From the NCBI GenBank assembly GCA_001598975.1, contig BBXU01000665.1, forward strand, positions 1 through 46,535: a DNA stretch of 46,535 bases, read 5' to 3'. The first letter of the stretch is position 1. The number at the start of each line of letters is the position of its first letter. The notes under the pieces are model-generated. The model was not told the origin of the DNA. It worked only from the letters and a program-made list of their open reading frames with translations, and made no database searches. The DNA is from Parachlorella kessleri (lineage: Eukaryota; Chlorophyta; Trebouxiophyceae; Chlorellales; Chlorellaceae). Below, piece by piece: positions 32,150-43,206 of the stretch. Position numbers and translations under genes: made by a program.

Positions 32150-33970
32150 TCACCACCACTTTTCATACCGCAACTGTTTCCCTGCCAGCCCTGCAGCCTG
32201 CAAGTGGCGCAGGCTGTCCTCCAGCATGGCAGGAGGCCCACACACAAAGGCCAGCACTTGCTCCTGCACACTCGATGTGGCCGGCCGTTGACTGCTCCCC
32301 CGCGGCAACTGAGGGCCTTGGCATAGATCCTCTAAAGCGGCTTGTATGTCCTCAGCAGTGAACCGCCCCCACTGACCTCCCCACTCCCTATCCCGCCCCC
32401 GCCACTCCGGGCTTGTGGCTCGCAGCTGCAGCCGAATGCCACCTGCAGGATATCTCCAGGTGAACAAAAGCTGATACCCGAGCCACCAGCCATATGCGGA
32501 CAGCTACAGTCTCAGAACATACGGGCCGGCCAGTGCAGATAGGAGTCCTTATGTATGTATGCCCGTCGGCCCCATGCAAAGCAGCCAGCTCACCCTAGGG
32601 TGGCACATGCTGCTCATCAGTGCACCTCTTGATATATGTTATACACATGTGTCATGCAGCATCTTAGTCAGAGATATCAGCCAGCCGGCTCACCGAGAGA
32701 CTGTTGCTGCAGCTCTTCAAGGTCTGGTAGCAGCCCCAGCTCCTGCGGTGAAGACGCCGAGAAGAGGACAGTGGCCCGGAGGGGAGGGATGCCAGCCATG
32801 TGTTGCTGGTCCTCTGGCCCCAACAGCACGTGCCGTTGCTGCTGCTGCTGCTGCTGCTGCGTGGTGCCAGCCCCATCCTGTGCAGTCAGCAGCTGTGGGG
32901 AAGCCTTCTTGAAAGCCTGCTGCGAAGCCTGCTGCCAGCAATGCCTAATGATGCTGTGCAAAGGTGTAACCCCAATGCCGCCCGCCAGGAAAAGCAGGGG
33001 CCTGACCTCATCTCCAAGTTGGTAATGGAAGGTGCCGCCTACCCGGACTTGCACCCGGTCCCCGGGCCTGGCCTGCAGCAACTGTGAGACACCTCTTACA
33101 CCCCAGTCTTCACAGCAGAGCACCGCAGGTTGCCTGCGCTGCAGCATGCGTTCCAATGCGGGCAGTGCAATCCCAGCTGCAAAGCAGCACATTGAGCATC
33201 CCGGCTTGTTTTAAGTGAGATATCGAGCCACCGTGCTAGGTTGAGGTGACACCACCGCAGAGGCTGCCTCAACCTGCCTTGTCATGTAGCCACACAGCTG
33301 GTGGGTAACCGCTGCGTTTCACTGCGAGTTGGAACTGCCCGCCTTGTGCCACGTCTAGCGGGGTGGAGATAATTGAGTAGCCACCCACTTGGGCAATGCC
33401 CGGTATGAAGAAGTCGACCCACTGCCCTGGCAAGAAGCTGAAGCTGTGGGGCTCATCCTGCAACCCTTGCTAAAGCGAAGGCAGTGAGGGCAGACCCTTG
33501 GTTGTTGATCGTAGAGGAGTAGAAGAGCAACAGTTGCATGCAGTCGGCGGGCTCGCTTCTAAAAGCTTACCTGACGCGCCAATCCCTCTTCATGTGGTGT
33601 GGTGTGCCACGCAACTACCCTGCAAGCCTCTCTCGAACTCACCAACTGCAAGATGAACCTCTTGACTGTTGGGGTTTCCTCTCTGATCGCCGCTATCAAA
33701 GCTCCCCGCACACCCTGGAAAATCAGCCAGGCCGTTACTAACTTACGAGTATCGACCGGGGCGCTGCACCTAAACCAACACAGTCAAGTGAGGAAATATG
33801 CTTACCTCTCCTGGCTCCTCTTGCTTGGATGCTTGTTGGTGGAGCATGACTAGTGCACAATTTATCTGATGCCAGGCTGCAGGCGTTCTTGATAGCGAGG
33901 AAATCAAAGTCACCCTCAGTGCCATGGGAGAAAGGCAACCTTGAAGCGCGATCCAACGGGCATCCCTCAC
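32150..33970 (-). CDS. OXNAD1: OXNAD1-like oxidoreductase (FAD/NAD-binding, ferredoxin reductase fold)
   Basis: Exons, read leftward: 33806-33970, 33643-33714, about 33274-33457, about 32694-33092, and 32150-32442; about 370 residues. The start may instead be the in-frame ATG at 33923-33925, which opens a basic, Ser/Leu-rich segment (MALRVTLISSLSRTPAAW) like a mitochondrial presequence. Markers in order: PTVKRFILQL; FLPGQWVDFFIP and GGYSIISTPLD (flavin-binding barrel of the OXNAD1 type); PPAVWLHDK; VRVGG; LLFLAGGIGVTPLHSIIRH (nucleotide-binding loop); VLFSASSPQEL; FVCGPPAMLEDSL; and the C-terminal YEKWW, as in animal OXNAD1. The third intron can be read two ways in phase: GT donor at 33273 with acceptor before 33092, or GC donor with acceptor before 33081. 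A CAG tract adds a poly-Gln loop between the two NAD-binding strands. The physiological substrate of the family is unknown. Confidence 0.85.
32834..32862 (-). repeat. CAG-type trinucleotide tract (poly-Gln in the OXNAD1-like gene)
   Basis: A pure (CTG)n run on the plus strand encodes eight glutamines on the minus strand, in a surface-loop position between conserved NAD-binding segments. Probably length-variable and tolerated. Confidence 0.8.
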
Positions 33971-34299
33971 ATCGGATTTCAGGTGCTACATGGGACATCC
34001 TGACGATGTTCTGTTTTTTTTTGTTGGGCTAGCGAGGCGCAAGTCCACCGTGGACACGACAGCCAGCAGCATGCACCCGTCAGATTATCAACCTAAGCGA
34101 CGGTTTGCGGACAGTGCTGTGGGCAAATCCAGCTCAACCTCTGTAGCTTGTCCTGAAGTTGATAACCCCAAGGCTTGCAGGCACCGCTGATCGGCACCAG
34201 TGCCGGTTCTCTTTACGGTGTTATAGTTAGCACAATACTGCTTGTCTTGTTTCTCTTCCTCTAGCACTACTGCGTTATAGCTAGCTAGATCAATCAGCC
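33971..34299. promoter_or_regulatory. shared upstream region of OXNAD1-like (-) and ACLA (+)
   Basis: 329 bases between divergent start codons, containing a T-rich run at about 34012-34025. Both promoters should lie here. No named regulatory motif was recognised. Confidence 0.4.
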
Positions 34300-37200
34300 A
34301 TGGCACGCAAAAAAGTTAGGGAGTATGACTCCAAGCGGCTGCTCAAGGCACACATCCAGCGACTGGCAGGCCTCCAACTGCCCATCAACGTAGCGCAAGT
34401 GCGTCACTGCATACTGCACAGGGCTCACACCAAATCAATTGACAGGCTATTTGTGTGAAACGCACCATTTGCTGCTGAGAGTTAGCACCCACAAGAGGTG
34501 TTCTTTATAGCAGGTGAAGGAGGCTACAAACTTTGCAGAACTGCTGGCCGCCAACCCCTGGATGAACCAGGTTAGCTAGGCGGGGCCCCGCCAAACTCCA
34601 CACCTCTCCCTTACCCGTGGTCTGCAGGCAGCACGTCTCTTAGATTGCCGGTTTCGACGTGCCAGGGATCAGCGGAACGGTAATACAATCCCCTGGTAAT
34701 GCCCCCTTCCAAAATTTCTCTCACGTTACCATGTGGGGCGTTTGGATGGGTGACCCAAGCCCCGACTTTATTGCTGAACCACTGCCTGCTGCAGACGAAG
34801 CTGGTTGTGAAGCCCGACTGCTTGTTTGGCAAGCGCGGCAAGCACGATCTGGTGGGGCTCAACCTGGACTGTGCGCAGGCGGAGCAGTTCATCAAGGCAC
34901 GCATGAACAAGGTGTGCAGCGAGCGGTGAAAGAAGTTAATACAAGAGTAGTTTTGTACTGGACATACACTGTGGGAAAGCGACCCCTGCTTGGGGTGGCT
35001 CCCAGGCTGGGATGCACATTTGCATTCCTTGCTCCTGCCCTTTGGTAGTAGCATTTCTTTCTGACGGACCCTTCGGCTGTCACTGCCTTCCTGCAGCTTG
35101 CCAGGTGACAGGCCTTGCACAGACCCGTTTGTTGTGAGTTGTGCCAGTGGAGGCATTACCCGTGGGCCCGTAACTGGTGGGCTTGCAACATGAGGGCGGG
35201 GCAAATCACAGGCAAAGCTAGCTGGAAGCCTAGCAGTACCTGAGCATGCGCAGTGACCCACAGCTTACAGATGCTGACACTCTACGTGTTCGTGGCAGGT
35301 GGTGGACATGGACGGCATCGTGGGCAGGATCGATTGCTTCATTGTGGAGCCCTTCGTGCCCCATGACGTGAGTGGCGCTGCAGTCCTGTATTGACATTGG
35401 ATGGAGGGCATTGTGCGCGCTGAGTTGTGCCTTGCAGACTGCTAGTGTGCTTCTGCCGTCAACCGAAGCAGCCAACCCTGTGAGCTGGCAAACAGCTTGG
35501 AGGGATCACAGACAGGTTGTGCCGCAGTTGAGCAACAGGGAGGCCGTCCCGAGTACCCGCTTTCCCCCCTGGTGCAGCATACCCAGGGCAGCTCTCTAAC
35601 CAGGAGAACTCATGAGCCTGCTGCAGGTGGAGTACTACCTGTGCATTCAGACGCAGCGGCTGGGTTACGACATCTCGTTTTCAGAGCAGGGTGGCATGGA
35701 TATCGAGGCAAACTGGGACCAGGTGCGGCATGCGTGCCCTGCTGAAACGGCAGGAAGGCAGAGAAGGGGTTTCGTGGGTGGGACATACGTGTGCGTTGAA
35801 GGGAACATGCCTCAGGCCATACCTTCGCGAGTGTCTCGCTCAATGGAACAGTGCTTGCCAGAAGGGCACTGATCAGATATCGCTTTAGGCAGCCAGGCCG
35901 CCAGCGATGAAAAGGGTGTAGGGTAAGGACGTCCAACAGGTGCTGCACTGTGCCTAAGAACGTGCACCAGCCCACAGGGTGGCGCTGGTGTCTCGTCAGT
36001 TTCTATGATTGCAGCACAGATTCGCACATGCCCACCTTGTGCTGTGCTCTCTGGCGCAGGTGAAGAGCGTAACGATCGCCACCGGTGAGGAGCCCAGCAG
36101 CGCCAAGCTGGCGCCCCTGCTGTCCACGCTGCCCATCGAGCTGCGTGCCAGCATGGAGCAGTTCATCCAGGGCGCATTCGCGGTGAGAAATGGCAACACC
36201 GCAGTGCTCTTGTTGTTACCTGTCCTAGCTCGTTCAAGTTATGTTTGTGGCTGGACCATGCCTTCCCTACCCGCCTTCAGGTAAATGTGGGATCCACAGC
36301 ATATAGACAGTGCCCTATGGCTTTGGCTGTGGTGCCCCATAGGAGGATTGCACTACCACATACCCTAAGCCAGCGCTGCAGGCCCTGTATGCCCTTGGCT
36401 GCATGCGCCAGACTAGTACCAGTCCGGCTGCCAAGGTGTCTCCCAGTCTTCCCGACCTCTCCCTGTGGATGTGATACCCAGCCGTGCTACCTGCCGCCCT
36501 GGCTGGCGCCCCCGCAGGTGTACCTGGACCTGGACTTCAGCCTGATGGAGATGAACCCCTTCACCCTGGACGCCCAGGGCAAGCCGTTCCCCCTGGACAT
36601 GCGCGGCGAGCTGGACGACACAGCCAGCTTCCGCAGGTGAGTGGGTGGTGGGAGACGGAGGGAGAAGCCTTGCCGTGTGGCCTTGCCCTGCGGTCTCTGG
36701 ATCGCTTGCGGAGTTAAGGGTATCACTAGCTTGCTGCATGTACATTGAGGCGGGTGTGGGTTGGTGTGTTTGGCTTGTCTTTTAAGGCTGCTGGGGTGCG
36801 GGAGAGGGGGGTGGACCCAGCTACTGGCAAGTGAGGCTGCTATTAGGGTCTGCTCGGGAGGTTGAGAGGAGCACAAGTTTGGCTTGCCCCATCAGTACCT
36901 GGCCTCCCCCGCTAGTACCTGGCTTCCCCTGTTAGTACCTGGCCTCCCTCTGTTGCATTTGAGAACAGCTTTGTTGTCACGTGAGGCTGTAGATGCAGCG
37001 CTGGGAGTCTCTCAACCATATGTGGTCAGGCTGCAAGCCACGCCAGCACCACAGGCCTGCCCCTGGCACGCACCCGCTGTAGCGCAACGCCCCAAGCCTG
37101 GCAGGTGGCAGCTGTGAGGGCACTGCTGGTCCCTTCCTTGCTGCTGCAGCTCCAAGAAGTGGGGTGACGTGGAGTTCCCGCTGCCGTTCGGCCGCACCAT

Positions 37201-39144
37201 GACGGCGCAGGAGGAGTATGTGCACTCCCTGGATGAAGGGACAGGTCGGTCTGTAGTGGTACGGGCTGTTGTCTGTGGTGGTCCAGCATGTTGTCTGTGG
37301 GCTGGCATGCTTTCGATGTTGCTTTGGCGCAATGCCTGGCAGTGGAGGGAGGGTCCCTGTTGAGATCACACGCGATGCACGGTCAGTGGCGCCTGCAGCA
37401 GGATACTGTGTGCTGGCAGGCTGGGGTGGCGATGGCGGGGCGCGGGCTGGCTGCCTGGCCTCCCCCCATACTCATCCATGGTGGCTGGTAGAAGTTGTCA
37501 GTGTTTATATAGCTGCAACCTCACAAGACTGGGCGCTGTTCCTTGCCTTTCATGCATGCAGGTGCCTCCCTGAAGCTGTCTATTCTGAATCCCAAGGGTC
37601 GCATCTGGACCATGTGAGTGCGGCCACCTGTCCAACATGTGGACACCAAGGTGGTGGCCATTAGTTGTAATTTGGTTGCAGCGGTGCAGCTTGTAGGTTG
37701 TGAAGGAGGCAGGGAGGTGGCTGCTGCGGCAGCTGAAGTGCCAGGGGGTGCGCATTGCCTTCCTACTTTGAGATTGCAGGTCCTAATCCAGAAACTTTTT
37801 TGGTTTGAGGGGGGTTGTCTGCTACCCCAAGGTGCAGAGCGCTACTTCACGCCTGCAGGGTGGCGGGCGGGGGCGCCTCCGTTATTTATGCCGACACCGT
37901 AGGCGATCTGGGGTACGCCCACGAGCTGGGCAACTATGCAGGTGAGCTGGCAGCAGGGGTGGGAGCCCCGGCCCCTTCTTGTCCATGGAACAAAGATGGC
38001 AGGGCAGTTAGCCTTGTCGTGCCTCTTAGTTCCAGGATGGAGAGCACAGTGGCGTTCCCTGGTACCCTACAGATGTTCCTCTAGGCTGCCATGCATCACC
38101 TGTCTGCGGCGCTCCCGTCTGCCCCCCTCCCCTGCTGCAGAGTACAGCGGCGGCCCCAGCAGCCAGGAAACGTACCTCTACGGCCGCACGCTGCTGGACT
38201 GCGCCACCGCCAACCCCGACGGCCGCGGCCGCGCGCTGATCGTGGGTGGCGGCATCGCCAACTTCACGGACGTGGCGGCAACGTTCAAGGGCATCATACA
38301 GGTCTGTGGGTGGAGGGAAAGGTGTGGCGGTAGTGGTGGGGAGGCGCTGTGGGTGGGCGTGTGGGCGGGTGCGTGTGTGTTGAGGTGGGATGGAGCCCTT
38401 GAGGGGCCAGATTCTGCATGCAGGCAAATCACCGCTGCTGCCAAGATCGTTAGGCCTGAACGTCTGTTCCCCTGTCTCGCATTCTTGCACTCCAGCCAGA
38501 CATACCACCACCTCCGCGGCGTCCAGCGGGGTGCGCAACAAGTACTGCGCCCCTGCAGGCCGTCCGTGAGCGTGCTGACGCCATCAAGGCCGCCAAGATG
38601 CGCATCTTTGTGCGGCGCGGGGGCCCAACTACAAGCAGGGCCTGGACATGATGCGGCGCCTGGGAGACGAGCTGGGCATCGGCATAGAGGTGGGTGGGCA
38701 CACGCTGGCAGGCACAGTGGGCTGTCTGAGGCTGGTGGGCGGCAGCAGGAAAATCCCATTAGCATTGAGGTGGGGTGTAGACGAGCGAGCGTGGTGGGGT
38801 GCACCGCAACTGTAGGTGGCAGGGGCGCCCTGCGGTGTGGGAAGGGGGGGGGGGGGGGTGTTAGTTTGGGGTCGTCAGCTGGTGCCAAACGTAGGAAGGC
38901 TGCCGTGGAGTCCTGTTGCATGCGGCGTGTCTTCTGCATCCGTTTGCAACCAGGCAAGCTGTGAAAAGAGCCAGCCCAACATGATGCACCGGCTGACCCC
39001 CCCTCCCGGCCCTGCTGTGCTGTGCAGGTGTACGGGCCCGAGGCCAGCATGACGGGCATCTGTAAGCTGGCTATTGAGTACATCTCCCAATTTGACCAGA
39101 ACGGCTCAGACCCCAAGCGGAGGCGCACCTCCACCAACGAGTAG
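34300..39144 (+). CDS. ACLA: ATP-citrate lyase subunit A (ACLA), one-base frame break in exon 12
   Basis: ACLA is the ATP-grasp/CoA-ligase-like half of heteromeric ATP-citrate lyase; with ACLB it cleaves cytosolic citrate to acetyl-CoA and oxaloacetate. Exons: 34300-34398, 34514-34570, 34795-34911, 35299-35367, 35627-35722, 36060-36182, 36518-36636, 37150-37244, 37562-37613, 37859-37941, 38141-38301, 38559-38689, 39028-39144. Markers: [15 protein letters not shown] start; [119 protein letters not shown]. The start is fixed by the near-identical plant N-terminus. In exon 12 the frame shifts just after FVRRGGP (38618-38628): one base is missing relative to the family, and the exon ends in the other frame. 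Corrected, the protein has 439 residues (plant ACLA about 423). The partner ACLB is not in the window. Confidence 0.93.
38844..38858 (+). repeat. 15-base G homopolymer in the last ACLA intron
   Basis: An uninterrupted run of 15 G between exons 12 and 13. It is a likely site of length error or polymorphism and shows that this part of the gene is hard to sequence. Confidence 0.9.
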
Positions 39145-40101
39145 CAGCCGGGTAGTTTGTCGGAGTTAGGCGCAGGTTGTGTGCTGTGCCCGCCAGGCTG
39201 CCCGGGAGCAAGTGAGTCGCACCGGGCTGTAGGGGACAGAGGCAGTGGAACAGCTGCAGAAAAGAAAGTATGGATTCGACCGGGCTTTGTGACTCAAGGT
39301 AGAGGCTTGGCAGCACACAGAAACCAGCATAAGGTCTGGGGGTTGTTTGAGGGCACAGGTGCAACTTGTCACAACATCACGGTGATGGTGCTCAAGAAAG
39401 TTTTGGAGCTGGCTCGCCCGTGCTTTCTTGCTACTGTCATATGGTTGCTGGGTAGCAAGGCATTGCTGCCATGCTTTGTATGCCATGGTGACATACTCCC
39501 AAACATGTAGGGAGCCCTGGAACCCTGCAGCTTTGATACCTACGGCTAGGTTGGCTTGCCCTGTTTAGCCTGCCCTGGGGGCTTAGCAGGCAATGCCTGA
39601 CAGTAGGACACAACCCACAGCCATCAATGTGATCCCAACCACACTGTAAGGACCTTGGTAAACACCGCTGCAACAACACATACTACTATGGTAGTATGTT
39701 GGGCCAAGGAGAAGTCAGCAGGAGAGACGCACCCCAGAGTCATGTGGACTCGCACACTAGTCACTGATGTGTCTGCAAATGCGCCTGTTCGCTTGGCTTG
39801 CGTTCCCTGACACCATTCCACAGAGCAGCTCCGTAGGATAGGCTCAGTAGAGGGTTGTTTGCTGTCCTGTCCAGACAAAGTCCACGCCAGGTACACCAAT
39901 TCCTCCAACTTGCTGAGCGTACCGATATAAACGGCCTTCGTTCTTGCAACTTGTTCCCCCTGTCTGATTCTGCCTGCTTAGTGACGCAGCTAGTACCCGC
40001 CCAACTGCTGACGGACCCCTTCCTGTCACATGCAATCCAATCTTAGATTCCAACATGCATGTTTGCTCGCCAGAAACTCTTGCATACACCTCTTCCCTGC
40101 G
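39145..40101. other. intergenic region between convergent ACLA and SBPase-like genes
   Basis: About 950 bases holding both 3' UTRs. A TGTAA for ACLA lies at 39645-39649. The open frames here (for example 39844-40089 on the minus strand) have no domain or splice support. Confidence 0.5.
39645..39649 (+). terminator. candidate TGTAA polyadenylation signal of ACLA
   Basis: TGTAA about 500 bases after the ACLA stop, a typical distance for long algal 3' UTRs. This is motif evidence only. Confidence 0.4.
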
Positions 40102-43046
40102 TCAGGCAGTCACCGTGGCTTCATTTCCAAGTCTTCCAACAGCGCTATAGTCCACCATGGCTGCCGCAGTATCCCTCACTTGCTTGCGTGAACCCAGGCA
40201 TACGGGGCTCCTCTGGTCATGTGACGCCAACACTATATCCAGCGCTGACTCTGTGCCATCCTGCAAGGCAGGCAGTGTATGCAGCACGGCTAGCTGGCGA
40301 CGGTAAACCTTCAGAGGACGAGACTGCTGTCCTCACGAGCAGCAGCTTCAGCTAGGCACCTGAGTACAGCAGGAGTACCAACTGAGCCAACTGGAGCTTC
40401 AAGACTCACCATGTGCCCCTGACAGCAATAAGTTGCAGTCTACATCAAGTGTAAGCCATCAAGACAGCGAGCTGGAGTATAGTAGCCGTCCGTGGCCCCT
40501 GTATCAGGCTGCCACACACCTACCTGCATCCTAAGCCTCGCCTGTACACTGCGCCAGTGCTGCAGCAATTGAACATCCGGTGGCCGGCCAAGGGAGGAAA
40601 AACCAAGGTGCTCACCTGCAGTGACTGGCCCCCTGCGGCCTCTACAATGAAGGCCAAAGGCCAGCACTCGTACAGCACCCGTAGCTTGGCTGGGGCGGAG
40701 GGAGAGTAGGGGTTGCAAAACACGCCGCCGCCCTGCAGCCAAAAAAACTAGTGGCGTTGACATTCAGCTGTGGACACCTGCCTCCCAGACGGTAGGGGGT
40801 GCTGCCTTGGGGAGGTCCTGGCAACCAGGGCTTCGAGTGAGAAGCATCGCGCGCGCACGGCATCCTGCAACCTAAGCCGGCCCCGGGCGTCAACCCAGCC
40901 CAGCCCACAGGTAGTGGATGGCTTGACCACAGGGAAGACTGCCAACGCAGTACAGAACACGACCATGGGCAATCCTTGCGACGACAAGGCTGGTGTAAGA
41001 ACATGTGACAATATCATGGTGCCTGGGCTCTGCCTACGCAACCCAACAAGCAGGCAACCAATTGTCTAGTGGTGGGCAATGCTGGTGTGCTGTGAAGTGT
41101 TGAAATACTCAGTGCCTGGGCCAGGCCTTGGTCACCGGCAAACAGGCTGTGTCGGTCCCACCTTGGCTAGTATGTGGTGCACATCCGGCACCATGCCCCC
41201 GCTGTACCGCAGCGTGTACTTCTGACTCATCCAGTGCAGCACCAGCTCGTGGTATGCCTTGTTCTCGGCCGCAGCGCTGCAAGAAAGCGGGTGCAGCTCC
41301 CCCGTTGATTGCGATACCCCAGGCCACTGCACGAGTGACACGCCCGAGCCACTAGCAACACACAACCCAGTCAGGACACCGGGCAGCCTGAGAGCGTAAG
41401 TGCAGCCAGCCCTGTCAGTGTATCACCCACCCCTACACCACATCTATTGGCATTGCTTGCTACCATCAACAGTGGCACCGCCTTGGCGAGTGCAACAGCC
41501 CAAAACCCTTCAGCCGAGCCAACTGTGTACCCATTAAGGAGGGAGCAGCAGGTGGCAGGGAGAAGTATGCTCAGTGGGGGCACCCACCGCAGGTTGGCTG
41601 GTGCAAAGATCCTCTTGTCTTCTTCCAGCTGGAGCTCTGGCCTGGTGAGGACCCAGCCATCCGGCCCATAGCTAAACTCTTGAACAACCAATTTCGTCGT
41701 GTCACAACCTGCAGGCCGGCACGTCCCCATGAGTTGATGGCCCCTCCTCCATACACAGCCACAATCTCGACACTGGTGGATTCTGTCAGACTTGTCCTCA
41801 GCTTGGAAAGGGCAGAGGGCTAGGGCCTGCCGAAACGCCTCCCTTCACATACGGCAACTGTCCGCGGGAATCTCCCGTAACGACAAATATTTTGCACAGC
41901 AACTTGCAGTCCCTCACCAGACACTGGCCGCGCGATGACGAGGACGGTCTTGGGGCCGTGCACAGCGTACGCAGCGGCCACCTGTTCCCTCCCGCTCCTG
42001 CCCAGGAAGTGGCGCCCCGGGAAGACGGCGAATATGGACCCTACCGCAAAGTTGGCTCCCACTATGCTGGAGCCGTCCAGGGGGTCGAAAGCCACCTGCA
42101 CTTTCCTAACGAGGAGGCTTCAGCGTAGCCCGGCATCACCTCTGCGGTCTGCTGCTGCCCACCCACGCCTCTCCCAGAGGAAGGCTCTTCCACGGCTCAA
42201 ATATCTGGCTCGCACGTTGCCGTCTCAATACGTCAAGGAAAGTAGCCCTGGTGGCAACTCGGACCGCCACCACTTCTGACCCCTCCCCTCCCCTCCCCTC
42301 ACACACACACCGAGTCGCTTGGGCCCCACGGCACTTTTTCTCTCTGGCCGTAGGGTCAGGTCACGCCCACCGCATTGGCCCAGCCCAGCCCAGCCCAGCT
42401 CACCGCATAGCCAGAGCCGCCCATGAGGTGGTCCTGAGGCCGCTCCTCGCTGCTGGCTGTCTCCACCGCCCCCGACACGCGCAGGGCGGCATAGATGGTG
42501 TCGTCTGCTGCCACGTCCGCCCCCAGCTGCTTGTCGCCAAGCGCATTCACTGAGCCTGTCTCAGTGACAGAGGCCGTCCGCAAGGTATCCTGCAGGTGTT
42601 TTCGGAAAGGCAAGAGTTTCTGGTGAACCTCACTCCCGCACAGCTCTTTAATTGGCCAGGCACGTGACCTGGCATCTGAGCCCTTGCTTGCAACCGGCTG
42701 GCTGGTCAGGTTGACCAACCTGACCAGCCAGCCTGGGTTCGTTTCCAAGTGACAGGCTGAGGAAGGCGCTACCTGTGGCAGCGAGGTGGCTATGCACGGC
42801 AGGCGTACCCAGGAGCTGTCAGTGTCAGTGTCACGCCAAACCTGACATGTCACACGCATGCGGGTGTTAGCCACTCACCGCCACCCGCACCACAGCATTA
42901 GCGATGGCCGACAGCACAGCCGCCTACAGATCGCAACGAATATATGTCAGCTGCAGGATCACGGCATAGACCAGCCGATCATGCAGTTGTGAGCTCACCA
43001 GCTTGGGTTCGATAGCCTCCAGCTCCTGATCTAATGTTCTTGCCAT
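40102..43046 (-). CDS. SBPase-like sugar bisphosphatase without transit peptide or redox cysteines
   Basis: Inositol-monophosphatase-superfamily enzyme of the sedoheptulose-1,7-bisphosphatase type. Exons, read leftward: 42999-43046, 42879-42923, 42404-42589, 41918-42095, 41588-41708, 41162-41276, 40616-40732, 40102-40260; 322 residues, all in phase. Diagnostic segments: VAFDPLDGSSIVGANF (metal site; SBPase has DPLDGSSIVDTNF, FBPase has DPLDGSSN); EQVAAAYAVHGPKTVLVIA; FAPANLR; KYTLRYSGGMVPDVHHIL; AKLRVLYECWPLAFIVEAAGG; and RSPVCLGSRKQV. Plastid SBPases are about 390 residues with a transit peptide and carry CGGTACVNSFGDEQL. Here the protein begins MARTLDQELEAIEPKL and reads VTETGSVNALGDKQL, so both regulatory cysteines are absent. 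A cytosolic enzyme not controlled by thioredoxin is inferred. Activity on sedoheptulose- rather than fructose-bisphosphate is likely but unproven. Shares a 160-base upstream region with SPCS2. Confidence 0.88.
41395..41475 (-). repeat. dispersed repeat copy (minus orientation, inside an intron)
   Basis: Read on the minus strand: TTGATGGTAGCAAGCAATGC, then about 30 bases later CACTGACAGGGCTGGCTGCA. It lies in the SBPase-like intron between 41277 and 41587, so the repeat also occurs within genes. Confidence 0.5.
42696..42733. repeat. perfect 18-base inverted repeat with 2-base centre
   Basis: Left arm GGCTGGCTGGTCAGGTTG at 42696-42713, centre AC, and an exactly complementary right arm at 42716-42733. 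It lies in the intron between exons 2 and 3 of the SBPase-like gene, so it would fold into a tight hairpin in the pre-mRNA or a cruciform in DNA. Confidence 0.9.
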
Positions 43047-43206
43047 TTTTAAAATGCAAGCTAATTGCTCCAAGGTGCTTTCTTGTATGCTCCATGCACG
43101 GGATGGATCCGCACGGGATTCCCTTGTGCCGTGTTGCCTATGTCTCAAGCTATGTCTAGAACTCTGTGACCGTCATTGCTCAACCTAGGTACTGATCGCA
43201 GCAGTC
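43047..43206. promoter_or_regulatory. 160-base divergent promoter, SBPase-like (-) / SPCS2 (+)
   Basis: Only 160 bases lie between the two ATGs, so the 5' leaders are very short and the promoter is almost certainly bidirectional. No clear TATA box was seen. Confidence 0.5.

Noticed and set aside
38178..39137. 319-codon minus-strand open frame
   Set aside because: Antisense across ACLA exons and introns; the plus-strand exons are conserved ACLA, and the minus frame has no recognisable domain.
40102..43046. Calling the phosphatase a cytosolic fructose-1,6-bisphosphatase
   Set aside because: DPLDGSSIV, YTLRYSGGMVPDV and AKLRVLYE are SBPase-type signatures; FBPases have DPLDGSSN and a different sugar-binding segment.
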